Origin: Crocosphaera watsonii WH 8501
Lineage (GTDB): Bacteria; Cyanobacteriota; Cyanobacteriia; Cyanobacteriales; Microcystaceae
Reading direction: 5' to 3'
Assembly: GCF_000167195.1 (NCBI RefSeq)
Contig: NZ_AADV02000002.1
Span: forward strand, 186,001-250,000
DNA length: 64,000 nucleotides
Shown here: positions 27,513 to 37,399 of the stretch, piece after piece
Layout: each line of letters begins with the position of its first letter
How positions within the stretch are numbered: the first letter of the stretch is position 1
The notes under the pieces: model-generated
Database searches by the model: none
Told to the model about the DNA's origin: nothing
Seen by the model: only the letters and a program-made list of their open reading frames with translations
Program-made: the position numbers and the translations under genes

Positions 27513-28673
27513 ATGAAATTACTAATAATTTTTCCATCAGAGATCCGAAGTGGTGCAGAAGAATATGCACTAACTATTGGTAAAGCGGGGATAAACCAAG
27601 GTTGGGAAGTCAATGCTGCTTTTCCACAAACAGAAAAAACCATCTCCTTAATTAAAGATTTTCAAGAGATAGGAGTTACATATCATCCTTTAGATATTGC
27701 TCCTGTAGACGGCAAAAGACTTAAACTATTTAGAGAGCATATTCCCCATTGTTATAGAACTTTCTCTTTGCTAGAAAAAGTCAAACCTGATGTGGTTCAT
27801 CTTACTGTTCCCTGGCCTTTTTGGTGTTTTGATACCTTAGTAACTTGTGCTGTATTAAATATTCCAACTGTGGTTGTCTTTCAATTATTCCCTGGTTACT
27901 ACCATTACAGTAAACTAAGATTAAAGGCTTATCAATGGGCATATAATAGAAAACAAAAATGGATTGCAATATCGAATAATAATCGACACTTTATCAGTGA
28001 GTCCTTTAAAATCCCTCAAGAAGAACTCAGCGTGATCTATAATGGAGCAAAACCTAGTTCTGAATTTCTCAATTACTCTCCAGAAGATACAGTAAATCTT
28101 CGTCATCAAGTTGGTCAAGAAATCGGAATTTGTCCTAATGATATCATCTTATTAACCGTAGGACGTTTACATTCCCAAAAAGGATACCAAGACTTAGTCG
28201 AAGTAATTTCACCTATTATTCAAGAATTCAGTCATGCTAAGTTTGTCTGGGTAGGAGAAGGAGACAAGTGAAAATATTTAGTTAAACAAATCAACAAGCA
28301 GAACCTTAATAATCATGTTATTCTATTAGGTTATAGAACCGACGTTCCTCGCTTAATGAAAGCAGCAGATTTATTTGTTTTTCCTACCTATTTTGAAGGA
28401 GGACAATCATTTGTAGTTAGTGAAGCCATGGCATATAATTTACCTATTATTACCTCGGATGCTAGTGGTATTCCGGAAATTATTGACAATAAAGTTCATG
28501 GCTTACTCTTTTCTAAGGGAGATAAAGAGCAACTAAAACAAGCCATTTTTTGGGCATTAAAAAAACCACAAGCAATGCAAGAAATGTCCAAAAATGCCGC
28601 AATGAGATTACAAGATTTTTCTGAAGAAAAAATGACAGAAGAAACTCTTAAAATTATAGAAAATATAACCTAA
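27513..28673 (+). pseudogene. Family 4 glycosyltransferase with one in-frame TGA
   Basis: GT-B enzyme of the GT4 group. From ATG 27513 the frame reads KLLIIFPSEIRSGAEEYALT and the domain continues to LTVGRLHSQKGYQDLVE and KFVWVGEGDK, where a TGA at 28269-28271 interrupts. The same frame then goes on without any shift: KYLVKQINKQ, LGYRTDVPRLMKAADLFVFP, EGGQSFVVSEAMAYNLPIIT, ending IENIT. The conserved E-x7-E nucleotide-sugar motif (ESxxLVxxEAM type) is downstream of the stop, so the truncated product would be inactive. A CGA to TGA change (Arg) is the simplest explanation, though a sequencing error cannot be excluded. Confidence 0.85.
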
Positions 28674-28693
28674 TAGCCCTAATTAAGAAAATC

Positions 28694-29566
28694 ATGAAAA
28701 AGATCAATATCATTACTGTAGATAACAATGGTGGTTTAACAAGTGATGCCAAAATACTGAAAAAAATTTTACAAGAATCAGGTTTTAAGGTTTCTGTTTT
28801 TGAAGTAGGAAAACCTACTATTGGTCATAAGTTACACCGAATCTATACCTACGGGGAACTTTTTTTTAGTGAGAAAATTACTAAGACTCCTCCCTATGAC
28901 ATTAACCTATTTTTGCAGGATATTATTCCTGCTTGGTTTTCCTATGCTAAGATTAACTGTCTAATTCCGAATCAAGAATGGTTTAGAGATGGTTGTTTGC
29001 AATTTCTACCCAAATTAGATTATATTCTTTGTAAAACAAAATATGCTCAATCTATCTTTAAAAAACTAGGATGTCAAACGGAATTTATCAGTTTTAGCAG
29101 TTTTGATTGTTGGGATCAACATCAAGAAAAAAATTATAATCAGTTTTTTCATTTAGCAGGAAGTAGTTCAATTCAAAAAGGAACAAAAACCATTGTTACT
29201 CTCTGGAATCGTCACCCTGAATGGCCTACCCTGATCCTCAGACAAAACAAAAAATCTTTTCATGTTTCTGCCCCTAATATACAATATATTCATGATTTTT
29301 TAGACGATGAAACTCTCAAAAAATATCAAAATACATTAGGTATTCATTTATGTCCTTCAGAAGCAGAAGGGTTTGGTCATTATATTCTAGAAGCTATGAG
29401 TACCAAAGCTTTAACTCTAACCACAAATGCACCTCCTATGAATGAATTAATTACCCCAGAAAGGGGTTTATTAGTGAATTATCACAACACAAAACCCCAA
29501 AGATTAGGAACTAATTATTATGTTGATCCCCAAAACTTAGAGGAGAAAATAGAAGAAGTTTTGTAA
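28694..29566 (+). CDS. Glycosyltransferase-like protein (GT-B), possibly frameshifted at its end
   Basis: A 290-residue protein with a GT-B-like C-terminal half: HLCPSEAEGFGHYILEAMST contains the E-x7-E type motif of GT1/GT4 enzymes, and FHLAGSSSIQKGTKTIVTLW is the typical start of the second domain. The N-terminal half (INIITVDNNGGLTSDAKILK) is a divergent first domain. The frame stops at EEVL, but a one-base shift would allow NCSPQQKSLIEKHYKQHQLS to continue to 29658, which looks like a natural C-terminus, so a late frameshift is likely. It is third in the glycosyltransferase run. Confidence 0.75.
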   Translation: MKKINIITVDNNGGLTSDAKILKKILQESGFKVSVFEVGKPTIGHKLHRIYTYGELFFSEKITKTPPYDINLFLQDIIPAWFSYAKINCLIPNQEWFRDGCLQFLPKLDYILCKTKYAQSIFKKLGCQTEFISFSSFDCWDQHQEKNYNQFFHLAGSSSIQKGTKTIVTLWNRHPEWPTLILRQNKKSFHVSAPNIQYIHDFLDDETLKKYQNTLGIHLCPSEAEGFGHYILEAMSTKALTLTTNAPPMNELITPERGLLVNYHNTKPQRLGTNYYVDPQNLEEKIEEVL

Positions 29567-29868
29567 CTGCTCACCGCAACAAAAAAGTCTTATTGAAAAG
29601 CACTACAAACAACATCAGTTGAGTCAACAAAAATATAAGCCCTGTGATTTAGCGTAAAATTTAAGCTAATTTATTACGGCTATTTAAATGACTAACATTC
29701 CCAGAATCAAGTCTTTTAAAAACCTCAAATAAAAACAACAATATGAGAAAAAAAAAGAATAGTAAGATAGTTTTTTATTAGCGGAGATTATCCGCTAACC
29801 CTGTGTATTTTTGTGCAGAGAGATAGGGGGATCAAGAAAAATCTATCCCCCATCGGCTCCGGAGCCTT
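29567..29868. other. Spacer with inverted repeat, end of IS66 remnant
   Basis: Holds the probable frameshifted tail of the upstream glycosyltransferase (to 29658), then AT-rich non-coding sequence. At 29778-29798 is a hairpin TTAGCGGA/TCCGCTAA. A similar but not identical hairpin (GTTCGCGGA/TCCGCGAAC) lies near the right end of both ISAzo13 copies. The IS66 end should lie here, but I could not define it because the opposite end is lost. Confidence 0.4.
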
Positions 29869-30848
29869 TTACATCTCTAATCCTGGGGGACTCCGACCAG
29901 CTAATGACAATAATTTGCATAATTGGACAATGGAATTTTGCCCCTGTAATCTCATGGTCTCTAAAAAACTGAACATTTGGGTGACTAACTCTGCACCCCA
30001 GTCGCTTCTTACTCCCCCACTTACTTTGCGGTGAATGACAATGGGACGTAAAGCTCTCTCAGCATCATTATTATCTGGTTTGACTTCAGGATAAGTTAGA
30101 AAGGTGAACCACTCTTCCCAATGACGTTTGAGACGGTTAATCAATCTTTGTGCATCATAAGGCCATCCTTTTTTGGGAGTTGCTTTAAAAATCTTTTGCA
30201 GTGAGTTCTCGACTTCTGTTCTTTTGGAGCCTAAGTCTTCAAGGGTTAAATTTCGAGCATGATAATGACGATAATGGATACGGGCGGTTGCTAAAACTTG
30301 CTGTACATCGGCAGCAAATTCTCGATTCGCTTGAAAACGACTGGTTTTAAGGGACTCTAACTCTCGTTCTAAATGTGCCAGACATTTCTGTTTGGCCATC
30401 GCACTTTGTCTAAAGTAGGCACTATAGCAGTCACTGGTGAGGATGCCCTTAAAATCTGCTCCTAACAATTTCTCGACTTCTGCGGAGCTTCTAGTGGGAG
30501 CCAACATCAACACACAGACCTCATTTGATGTGGCTACCCAAACCCAATACTTGATGCCATCGATGCAATAACTGGTTTCGTCAACACATCGGATTCCTGG
30601 CTGCTGGATGTACTTTAACCACTGTTGGGTCAAGGGTTCTAAACTTTCTTGAAACCATTTGTGCATTTTGGCAAGGCTCCCTTGAGAAATGGGAATGCCA
30701 AAGACATACTCTATAAAATGTTCCTGTTTACGCCATGTAAGATTACCCCCATAGCCAAGCCAGCCCACGATGCTACTTAATCGCGCCCCATAACTGAATC
30801 CTTCTTTAACTCCCAATGGAACAGGACTGTAATCTGACCATCCACAAC
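29869..30848 (-). pseudogene. IS66-family transposase, N-terminus missing
   Basis: Transposase (TnpC type) of an IS66 element. Reading leftwards from 30848, the frame starts CGWSDYSPVPLGVKEGFSYG, the end of the zinc-binding segment, and runs through KQEHFIEYVFGIPISQGSLA, catalytic-region VDETSYCIDGIKYWVWVATS, ILTSDCYSAYFRQSAMAKQK (second Asp) and NDAERALRPIVIHRKVSGG (Glu region) to the end. The N-terminal leucine-zipper/helix-turn-helix part is missing because IS630 copy A begins at 30851. No TnpA/TnpB accessory genes are seen. It is inactive as it stands. Confidence 0.88.
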
Positions 30849-30850
30849 TA

Positions 30851-32228
30851 GTGCAGCTTGGCGAAAGTAATCCACCAGATTTTTACAGAAACTTTCGTGA
30901 CTAGCCACGACAATGTGTTTCAATGAAACTAACGGAAGAATCTCGAAGTTGATGTCCATGATAAAAGCATTGCCAATTAACCTCTCCAACCTACAGAAAA
31001 CAGTACTCCAACAAATAGTGAGAGGGACAACAAACCCCTATCGCCTTGTTAGACGAGCCAAGCTAATCTTAGCCGCAGCATCAGGAGAGAGCAATAGTTC
31101 GATTAGTCGAAGATTAGAATTAGACCGAGTACAAGTGCGTCAGTGGCGATCGCGATGGTTTGAGGAGAGAGAAAAACTGAGTGCCGCCGAAGAACAACAG
31201 GTAACGGAGAAAGCATTAATGGTCTTGATCAAAGGAATTTTAAGCGATCGCCCAAGACCTGGAACAACAAAATCCTTTACGGTCGAACAAGTAGTCCAGA
31301 TTGTAGCGATCGCTTGTGAAGAATGTGAAAAATCAGACAGACCAGTGAGCCATTGGACACCTTCAGAGTTGGCGGATGAAGCCATAAAAAGAGGAATTGT
31401 CGAAAAGATTTCCCCCCGTAGTGTGGGGCGTTTTTTAAAAAGAAGCGACATTACAACCACATCTCGTTCGTTACTGGTTAAATGCCAAAATTGATGATCC
31501 CTTAAAATTTAAAAAGCAAGTCAAATATATCTGTGAACTTCATCAAGAAGCTAAAACTTTGTTAGAACAAGGAATTCATTTAATTAGTACAGATAAAATG
31601 ACAGGGATTCAAGCTCTTGAGAGATTATTTCCGAACAAAAGAATCAAGCCTAAACAAGTAGAAAAAATCGAATTTGAATATGAAAGACACGGAACTTTAA
31701 GCTTGATTGCGAACTGGGATGTGGCAAGAGGAAAAGTTGTTAGTCCCTCTATTGGACCGACAAGAACAGAACAAGATTTTTCTGAACATATCCAGAGAAC
31801 GATTAAGATTGATGAAAAAGCAGAATGGATTTTTATTGTAGATAAACTCAACACTCATAAATCGGAAAGCTTAGTCAAATTAGTAGCAGAAAGCTGTGGA
31901 ATTACTATTGATTTGGGGAGAAAAGGAAAGGAGGGGATTTTGCAATCTATGGACAGCAGAGCAGATTTTTTATCAGATGAATCTCATCGAATTCGCTTTG
32001 TTTATATTCCCAAACATACATCGTGGCTTAATCAAATTGAGTGTTGGTTTTCGATCTTAGTCCGGCGTTTACTCAAAAGAATTACTGTCCGTTCAACTGA
32101 AGAACTATCCCAAAAAATTCTCAATTTTATTGATTACTTTAATCAACATTTTGCTAAGCCGTTCGTTTGGAAATTTAAGGGCTTTAAAGATCATAAGTAA
32201 CTGGTGGATTATTTTTGCTAAGCTGCAC
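30851..32228 (+). mobile_element. IS630-family insertion sequence, copy A (1378 bp)
   Basis: The ends GTGCAGCTTGGCGAAAGTAA and its near-inverse AAGCTGCAC are flanked on both sides by TA, the hallmark of IS630/Tc1-mariner insertion. Copy B at 61344-62721 has exactly the same length and lies in the opposite orientation. The left flank is an IS66 transposase and the right flank the core of a graspetide precursor; these are unrelated, so either the IS66 element was there before or recombination between copies has joined them. Confidence 0.92.
30952..32200 (+). CDS. IS630-family transposase, two frames joined by frameshifting (copy A)
   Basis: DDE transposase in two overlapping parts. The first (from ATG 30952) carries the helix-turn-helix DNA-binding domains (SISRRLELDRVQVRQWRSRW). 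The second (LQPHLVRYWLNAKIDDPLKF onward) carries the catalytic domain with FIVDKLNTHKSESL (Asp) and HTSWLNQIECWFSIL (Glu). The shift is at GTTTTTTAAAAAG near 31432-31444 and is identical in copy B, which suggests programmed slippage rather than decay. The first catalytic motif reads STDKM here but STDEM in copy B. The C-terminal end is complete (KFKGFKDHK). This copy may be active. Confidence 0.85.
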
Positions 32229-32457
32229 TAGTCGTGCATTAGGAGAGGAAGGTCCACCTCAACCTCCTCAACCCACAACTCGTGCAGTAGGAGAAGAAGA
32301 ACCTCAATTTACTACCTACGCATTGGGAGAGGAAGAACCCTCTACTCGTGCAGCGGGAGAAGAAAGTCAACCCACAACTCGTGCAGTAGGGGAAGAACAA
32401 CCTGAATTTACTACTTTAGCCATAGGAGAAGAAAGTTCTCCCTTTGGACGGTATTAA
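32215..32457 (+). CDS. Graspetide (plesiocin-like) precursor, core region only, leader replaced by IS630 sequence
   Basis: The 80-residue frame contains six copies of a TTxxxxEE-type core motif: TSRALGEE (5-12), TTRAVGEE (21-28), TTYALGEE (33-40), STRAAGEE (43-50), TTRAVGEE (54-61) and TTLAIGEE (66-73), separated by Pro/Gln-rich spacers. This motif is the known core of group 2 (plesiocin-type) graspetides, in which an ATP-grasp ligase joins Thr side chains to Glu side chains by ester bonds. The ligase gene follows with a TAATG overlap. Residues 1-5 come from the right end of IS630 copy A, so the natural leader peptide that binds the ligase is missing. The frame starts at a TTG with no good ribosome binding site. 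Product probably no longer made correctly. Confidence 0.85.
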   Translation: MLSCTSRALGEEGPPQPPQPTTRAVGEEEPQFTTYALGEEEPSTRAAGEESQPTTRAVGEEQPEFTTLAIGEESSPFGRY

Positions 32458-33365
32458 TGGTTGATTTAGATCCCAGCAAAACCTTGGTGATAGCAGGTGG
32501 CCACTCAGATCCTAATTTGGGTCAATTGGTGGCCACTGCTCAACAAGCTGGTATTGTGGTGCAAGACCTTCGCCACGGTGTCAAAGATAGTCCTCCCCTA
32601 TCTTGGCAAGTTAATCAAGGTTCTCTCAAGGTCAATAATCAAGAAATCAAGCCTTATGGTGCGTTCATTCGTTATGATGTTTTTGCCGGGATGGAGGACT
32701 CTCGGCCAGAGGTAGCAAAACGGGCCATGGGTTGGTATCAAACCCTGCAAGGATGGTTATTATCTGACCCGAAGATTAGACTATTTAATCGTCATCAATC
32801 TCCCATGGGTGGCAATAAAGGTGCTACTTTGGTACTGGCACAACAATGCGGTTTAGAGATTCCTCAAACCATGATTACCAACGAAGAAGCATCTTTACGG
32901 CAATATACTCCAGGAACAGCGATCGCTAAACCGGTGGCCGGTGGGGATTATTGTTATGGGTTAGAAGAACTTTTAAACGGGGTTGAGTTTCGTTCAGGTT
33001 GTGCTGCTAATCTTGCTATTGTCCAAAATAGACTGGTATCTCCAGAAATTAGGATTTATATTGTGGGTAATCAAGCATTGGCTTTTGAAATGCGCAGTAA
33101 TTCCCTTGATTATCGAGTTAAACAAGATGCAGAGGTGATCTTTTTAGGGGAGGTTCCCTCAGAGGTGGAATCATTACGGGTTCTCACGGCTAAACTGAAT
33201 ATGGATTTTGGGGCCGCTGATTTTAAGAGTGATCCACAAACAGGAAAATTGGTTTTCCTCGAACTGAATACCTCTCCCATGTTTGCTCGTTTTAATCAAG
33301 TGTCTCAAGGTGCATTATGTACGGCAATGTTAAAGACACTATTGTCAATCGAAGGTAATGATTGA
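32457..33365 (+). CDS. ATP-grasp ligase for graspetide macrocyclisation
   Basis: A 302-residue ATP-grasp enzyme of the MvdC/MvdD/PsnB group. Visible landmarks: MGGNKGATLVLAQQCGLEIP (ATP-grasp start of the central domain), AIAKPVAGGDYCYG (ATP-binding lysine), IVQNRLVSPEIRIYIVGNQA (core-peptide binding arginine region) and FGAADFKSD...LVFLELNTSPMFA (metal-binding Asp/Glu/Asn). It should form ester bonds between Thr and Glu side chains of the precursor just upstream, whose stop codon overlaps its ATG (TAATG). Its own 3' end overlaps the next gene by eight bases, so all three genes are coupled. The gene looks intact although the precursor has lost its leader. Confidence 0.9.
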   Translation: MVDLDPSKTLVIAGGHSDPNLGQLVATAQQAGIVVQDLRHGVKDSPPLSWQVNQGSLKVNNQEIKPYGAFIRYDVFAGMEDSRPEVAKRAMGWYQTLQGWLLSDPKIRLFNRHQSPMGGNKGATLVLAQQCGLEIPQTMITNEEASLRQYTPGTAIAKPVAGGDYCYGLEELLNGVEFRSGCAANLAIVQNRLVSPEIRIYIVGNQALAFEMRSNSLDYRVKQDAEVIFLGEVPSEVESLRVLTAKLNMDFGAADFKSDPQTGKLVFLELNTSPMFARFNQVSQGALCTAMLKTLLSIEGND

Positions 33366-33864
33366 TTTAAGGAAAGCAGTCTATTACGAATATATTGATG
33401 ATGGTGTGGTTGAAATTTTCGACAAATATAAATGGGGACTGAGACGGTTAGGGGTTAACTTTTCTCAAGAATTATTAGAAACTATCGTCTATTGTTCCCG
33501 AAATTTAGAGAATACGTTAATGGCATTTTGTTCTTGGGTTTTATGGTTAAAAAGTCGAGGAGAAAAACCCAATTCTGATATTTTATCGGAAACATTAATC
33601 AACGCCTTAAAATCTGAGATTGGTTGGATACCTTACGATTATCAAAAGGACTTTTTACAGCAAAATCTAGACATTTTAGAAAGTCCTCAAGTTTCTTTAT
33701 GGAAAACAGCAGAGAAAGAGTTAGGAGCAAGTTTAAGAAACCGAGTTATTGCTGATATCTCTGAAGAAGGTGAGCTTATTTTTAAAGTAAATGTTTTATT
33801 AACAGATGACGAAAGGGAAAAAATTGAACGGTTTAAAATTTATATTGACCAATTATTTTTATAG
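33358..33864 (+). CDS. Unknown protein coupled to the graspetide ligase
   Basis: A 168-residue soluble, mostly helical-looking protein starting at ATG 33358 inside the last codons of the ligase gene. I do not recognise the family. It begins MIDLRKAVYYEYIDDGVVEI, has RNLENTLMAFCSWVLWLKSR in the middle and ends with VNVLLTDDEREKIERFKIYI. The overlap implies co-translation with the ligase. It is not a transporter or a protease by its sequence (no spans, no catalytic motif seen). It may be an accessory factor of the pathway or an unrelated passenger. Confidence 0.75.
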   Translation: MIDLRKAVYYEYIDDGVVEIFDKYKWGLRRLGVNFSQELLETIVYCSRNLENTLMAFCSWVLWLKSRGEKPNSDILSETLINALKSEIGWIPYDYQKDFLQQNLDILESPQVSLWKTAEKELGASLRNRVIADISEEGELIFKVNVLLTDDEREKIERFKIYIDQLFL

Positions 33865-34024
33865 GTTCTATCCTTAAATAGGTAAATGAATGGTCCTAAT
33901 AGCCCTAATTGTAATTATTATCTTTCTCCCAATAATATAACATTTTCATTTTAGTTGCGTAACATTAAATTTTAGTCAATACAAATTGCTATAAAATAAA
34001 ACATAGTCCTAGAAACTATCAATA

Positions 34025-34666
34025 ATGATTACCATTGCATTACCCAAAGGGGCATTATTATCAGATTCCATTGAACTATTTAAAGGCATTGGCTTAGATT
34101 TTAGTGCCTTTTTAGACTCCAAAAACCGTCAATTACAAATAACAGATCCTACAAATACCGCCCAAGGACTCTTAGTTAGAGCCACCGATGTACCTGTTTA
34201 CGTGGAATACGGACAAGCACAACTAGGCATAGTAGGCTACGATTTGCTACTAGAAAAAAGCCCAGAAGTTGCCCATCTAGGGGACTTAAACTTTGGCGGT
34301 TGCCGGATGTCCGTAGCTGTTCCCAAAACCAGTCCCTACCAAAACCCCAGAGAATTACCCCCCAATAGCAAGATTGCCTCAAAATTTGTAAACTGTGCTA
34401 AAACTTATTTTCAACAGCTAGACCTACCGGTAGAGATAATACCCCTTTATGGTTCGGTTGAACTCGGTCCAATTACTGGAATGTCAGAGGCGATCGTTGA
34501 CTTAGTTTCCACAGGGCGTACCCTCAAAGAGAATGGACTGGTGGAGGTGGATACCCTATTCCAAAGTACGGCTCGCCTCATTGCCCATCCCCTTAGTTAT
34601 CGGTTAAATTTAGATCATCTTAATGATTTGAGCGAACAAATCAAAAATTCTGTGTCAAAATCATAA
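34025..34666 (+). CDS. hisG: ATP phosphoribosyltransferase, short form
   Basis: First enzyme of histidine biosynthesis, joining ATP and PRPP. The 213-residue product is the short HisG that lacks the C-terminal regulatory domain and normally works with HisZ. Conserved parts include [18 protein letters not shown] at the start, [20 protein letters not shown], and the PRPP-binding segment [17 protein letters not shown]. No hisZ is adjacent. The start ATG at 34025 follows an AT-rich leader. Confidence 0.96.
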   Translation: MITIALPKGALLSDSIELFKGIGLDFSAFLDSKNRQLQITDPTNTAQGLLVRATDVPVYVEYGQAQLGIVGYDLLLEKSPEVAHLGDLNFGGCRMSVAVPKTSPYQNPRELPPNSKIASKFVNCAKTYFQQLDLPVEIIPLYGSVELGPITGMSEAIVDLVSTGRTLKENGLVEVDTLFQSTARLIAHPLSYRLNLDHLNDLSEQIKNSVSKS

Positions 34667-34837
34667 AAACAATAGACCCTAAAATATTATTAATGGAGGA
34701 ATGACCACCAAAAAAATCAAGAACAAATCGAACAACAGTAGTTAATGCTACAAAATTCAACATTAGTAATATCGACAAAAAAGCTGTGCTAAAATCAGCT
34801 AACAAGGGCAAGTAACAGGTGATGGATTAATAAAGAT

Positions 34838-37309
34838 ATGTTTGAACGCTTTACAGAAAAAGCCATCAAGGTAATAATGCTGGCGCAAGAGGAAGCTCGT
34901 CGCCTCGGGCATAACTTCGTCGGGACAGAACAAATTCTTCTTGGCCTCATCGGTGAAGGTACCGGAGTCGCCGCCAAAGTTCTCAAATCAATGGGGGTTA
35001 ACCTCAAAGACGCTCGCATTGAAGTTGAGAAAATCATTGGTCGGGGTTCAGGTTTCGTCGCTGTGGAAATTCCTTTTACCCCAAGAGCAAAACGAGTGCT
35101 GGAACTCTCCTTAGAGGAAGCCAGACAGTTAGGACACAACTATATCGGTACTGAACACCTTCTCTTAGGTCTAATTAGAGAAGGGGAAGGGGTGGCCGCT
35201 AGGGTTCTCGAAAACCTCGGTGTTAACCTCTCCAAAGTCAGAACCCAAGTTATTCGTCAGTTAGGTGAAACCGCAGAGGTTGCCGCCGGTGGTGGTACAC
35301 CAGGACGCACAAAAACCCCCACTCTCGATGAATTCGGTTCCAACTTAACCCAGTTAGCCGGTGAGGGTCAACTCGACCCCGTAGTTGGACGACAAAAAGA
35401 AATCGAGCGTGTGATCCAAATTCTCGGTCGTCGTACCAAAAATAACCCCGTTCTCATCGGTGAACCCGGTGTGGGTAAAACAGCGATCGCAGAAGGGTTA
35501 GCTCAACGCATCGCTAACAAAGATATTCCCGACATTCTCGAAGAAAAACGAGTCGTTACCCTCGATATCGGTTTATTGGTCGCCGGAACCAAATACCGTG
35601 GGGAATTTGAAGAACGTCTCAAGAAAATTATGGACGAAATTCGTCAAGCTGGAAACGTTATCCTAGTTATTGACGAAGTTCATACCCTCATCGGTGCTGG
35701 TGCTGCTGAAGGGGCCATCGACGCTGCTAATATCCTCAAACCTGCTCTAGCACGGGGCGAATTACAATGTATTGGGGCAACCACCCTCGATGAGTACCGT
35801 AAGCACATCGAACGGGATGCAGCCCTAGAACGTCGTTTCCAACCCGTAATGGTGGGTGAACCCTCCGTTGATGAAACCGTAGAAATTCTCTTTGGACTAC
35901 GGGAACGCTACGAGCAGCATCATAAGCTAAAAATCTTAGATGAAGCTTTAGATGCAGCAGCGAAACTTTCTGATCGCTATATTTCTGACCGTTATCTTCC
36001 TGATAAGGCCATCGATCTTATCGATGAAGCAGGATCACGGGTTCGCTTAATTAACTCTCAACTGCCTCCTGCGGCCAAGGAATTAGACAAAGAACTACGC
36101 ACTATCTTGAAGCAAAAAGATGACGCAGTTCGCTCCCAAGACTTCGATCGCGCTGGAGAATTGCGGGATCAAGAAATGGATATTAAAGAGCAAATTCGCT
36201 CTATTTCCACCGCTAAGAAAGGAGAAGGAGACAGCGCAGAACCCTTTGTGGATGCTGAAGAAATCGCCCAAATCGTGGCTTCTTGGACTGGTGTTCCTGT
36301 GAACAAGTTGACGGAAACAGAATCCGAAAAACTTCTCCACATGGAAGATACTTTACATCAACGCTTGATCGGTCAAGAGGACGCAGTTAAAGCTGTTTCT
36401 CGGGCTATTCGTCGGGCAAGAGTAGGCTTAAAGAACCCCAACCGTCCTATTGCTAGTTTCGTCTTCTCTGGACCTACTGGTGTGGGTAAAACCGAGTTAA
36501 CCAAGTCCTTAGCAGCGTACTTCTTCGGGTCAGAAGAAGCCATGATTCGTCTGGATATGTCCGAATACATGGAACGTCATACGGTTTCTAAGTTGATCGG
36601 TTCTCCTCCAGGATATGTGGGTTATAACGAAGGGGGACAACTCACGGAAGCTGTTCGTCGTCGTCCCTATACCGTTGTTTTATTCGATGAAATCGAAAAA
36701 GCACACCCCGATGTCTTCAATATGCTGCTACAAATCTTAGAAGACGGTCGTTTAACCGACGCTAAGGGACGTACAGTGGACTTTAAGAACACCTTATTAA
36801 TCATGACCTCTAACATCGGTTCCAAGGTCATTGAGAAGGGTGGCGGTGGCCTCGGATTTGAGTTTGAAGACGACCAAAATGAGGCACAGTACAACCGTAT
36901 ACGTAACCTAGTTAACGAAGAATTGAAGCAATACTTCAGACCTGAGTTCCTCAACCGTTTAGATGAGATTATCGTCTTCCGTCAGTTGAACAAAGAAGAA
37001 GTCAAGGAGATTTCCGAAATTCTTCTCAAGGAAGTATTTGCACGTTTAACCGAGAAAGAGATTACTCTACAAGTTACCGATAAATTCAAGGAACGCTTGG
37101 TAGAAGAAGGGTATAACCCTGCTTACGGTGCAAGGCCGTTACGTCGTGCTATTATGCGTCTCTTAGAGGATGTCTTAGCAGAGGAAATTCTTTCCGGACG
37201 AGTTGGCGAAGGCGATGTCGCTGTAGTTGATATCGGCGAAGATGGCAAAGTTCAAGTGGTTTCTAATGAGAAACAACAACCAGTTTTAGCTAAAGCTACC
37301 GACTCGTAA
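34838..37309 (+). CDS. clpC: ATP-dependent Clp protease ATPase subunit ClpC
   Basis: Class I Hsp100 chaperone of 823 residues that unfolds proteins for the ClpP/ClpR protease. Two Clp N repeats (residues about 1-140) are followed by the first AAA+ module with GEPGVGKT (208-215), a UVR-containing middle domain ([20 protein letters not shown] near 420), and the second AAA+ module with GPTGVGKTE. The ClpP-contact loop ([11 protein letters not shown] region) follows, as in other cyanobacterial ClpC. The gene is intact and is closed by a good terminator. Confidence 0.98.
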   Translation: MFERFTEKAIKVIMLAQEEARRLGHNFVGTEQILLGLIGEGTGVAAKVLKSMGVNLKDARIEVEKIIGRGSGFVAVEIPFTPRAKRVLELSLEEARQLGHNYIGTEHLLLGLIREGEGVAARVLENLGVNLSKVRTQVIRQLGETAEVAAGGGTPGRTKTPTLDEFGSNLTQLAGEGQLDPVVGRQKEIERVIQILGRRTKNNPVLIGEPGVGKTAIAEGLAQRIANKDIPDILEEKRVVTLDIGLLVAGTKYRGEFEERLKKIMDEIRQAGNVILVIDEVHTLIGAGAAEGAIDAANILKPALARGELQCIGATTLDEYRKHIERDAALERRFQPVMVGEPSVDETVEILFGLRERYEQHHKLKILDEALDAAAKLSDRYISDRYLPDKAIDLIDEAGSRVRLINSQLPPAAKELDKELRTILKQKDDAVRSQDFDRAGELRDQEMDIKEQIRSISTAKKGEGDSAEPFVDAEEIAQIVASWTGVPVNKLTETESEKLLHMEDTLHQRLIGQEDAVKAVSRAIRRARVGLKNPNRPIASFVFSGPTGVGKTELTKSLAAYFFGSEEAMIRLDMSEYMERHTVSKLIGSPPGYVGYNEGGQLTEAVRRRPYTVVLFDEIEKAHPDVFNMLLQILEDGRLTDAKGRTVDFKNTLLIMTSNIGSKVIEKGGGGLGFEFEDDQNEAQYNRIRNLVNEELKQYFRPEFLNRLDEIIVFRQLNKEEVKEISEILLKEVFARLTEKEITLQVTDKFKERLVEEGYNPAYGARPLRRAIMRLLEDVLAEEILSGRVGEGDVAVVDIGEDGKVQVVSNEKQQPVLAKATDS

Positions 37310-37333
37310 TTATTCAGATTTAACCCTCAAGCA

Positions 37334-37366
37334 ACGGTAGAAGTTTCACTCTTCTGCCGTTTTTTC
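37334..37366 (+). terminator. Rho-independent terminator after clpC
   Basis: Stem ACGGTAGAAG/CTTCTGCCGT (one G-T pair) with a seven-base loop, followed by TTTTTC. It begins 25 bases after the clpC stop. Confidence 0.9.
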
Positions 37367-37399
37367 TTGAATAGAGTAGTAAATAATTACCACAAAACT

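Noticed and set aside
29778-29798. Hairpin TTAGCGGA/TCCGCTAA as a terminator
   Set aside because: The T run precedes rather than follows it on the plus strand, and none follows on the minus strand.
32215-32457. Precursor as a microviridin
   Set aside because: No TxKxPSD-type core; the TTxxxxEE repeats fit the plesiocin group instead.
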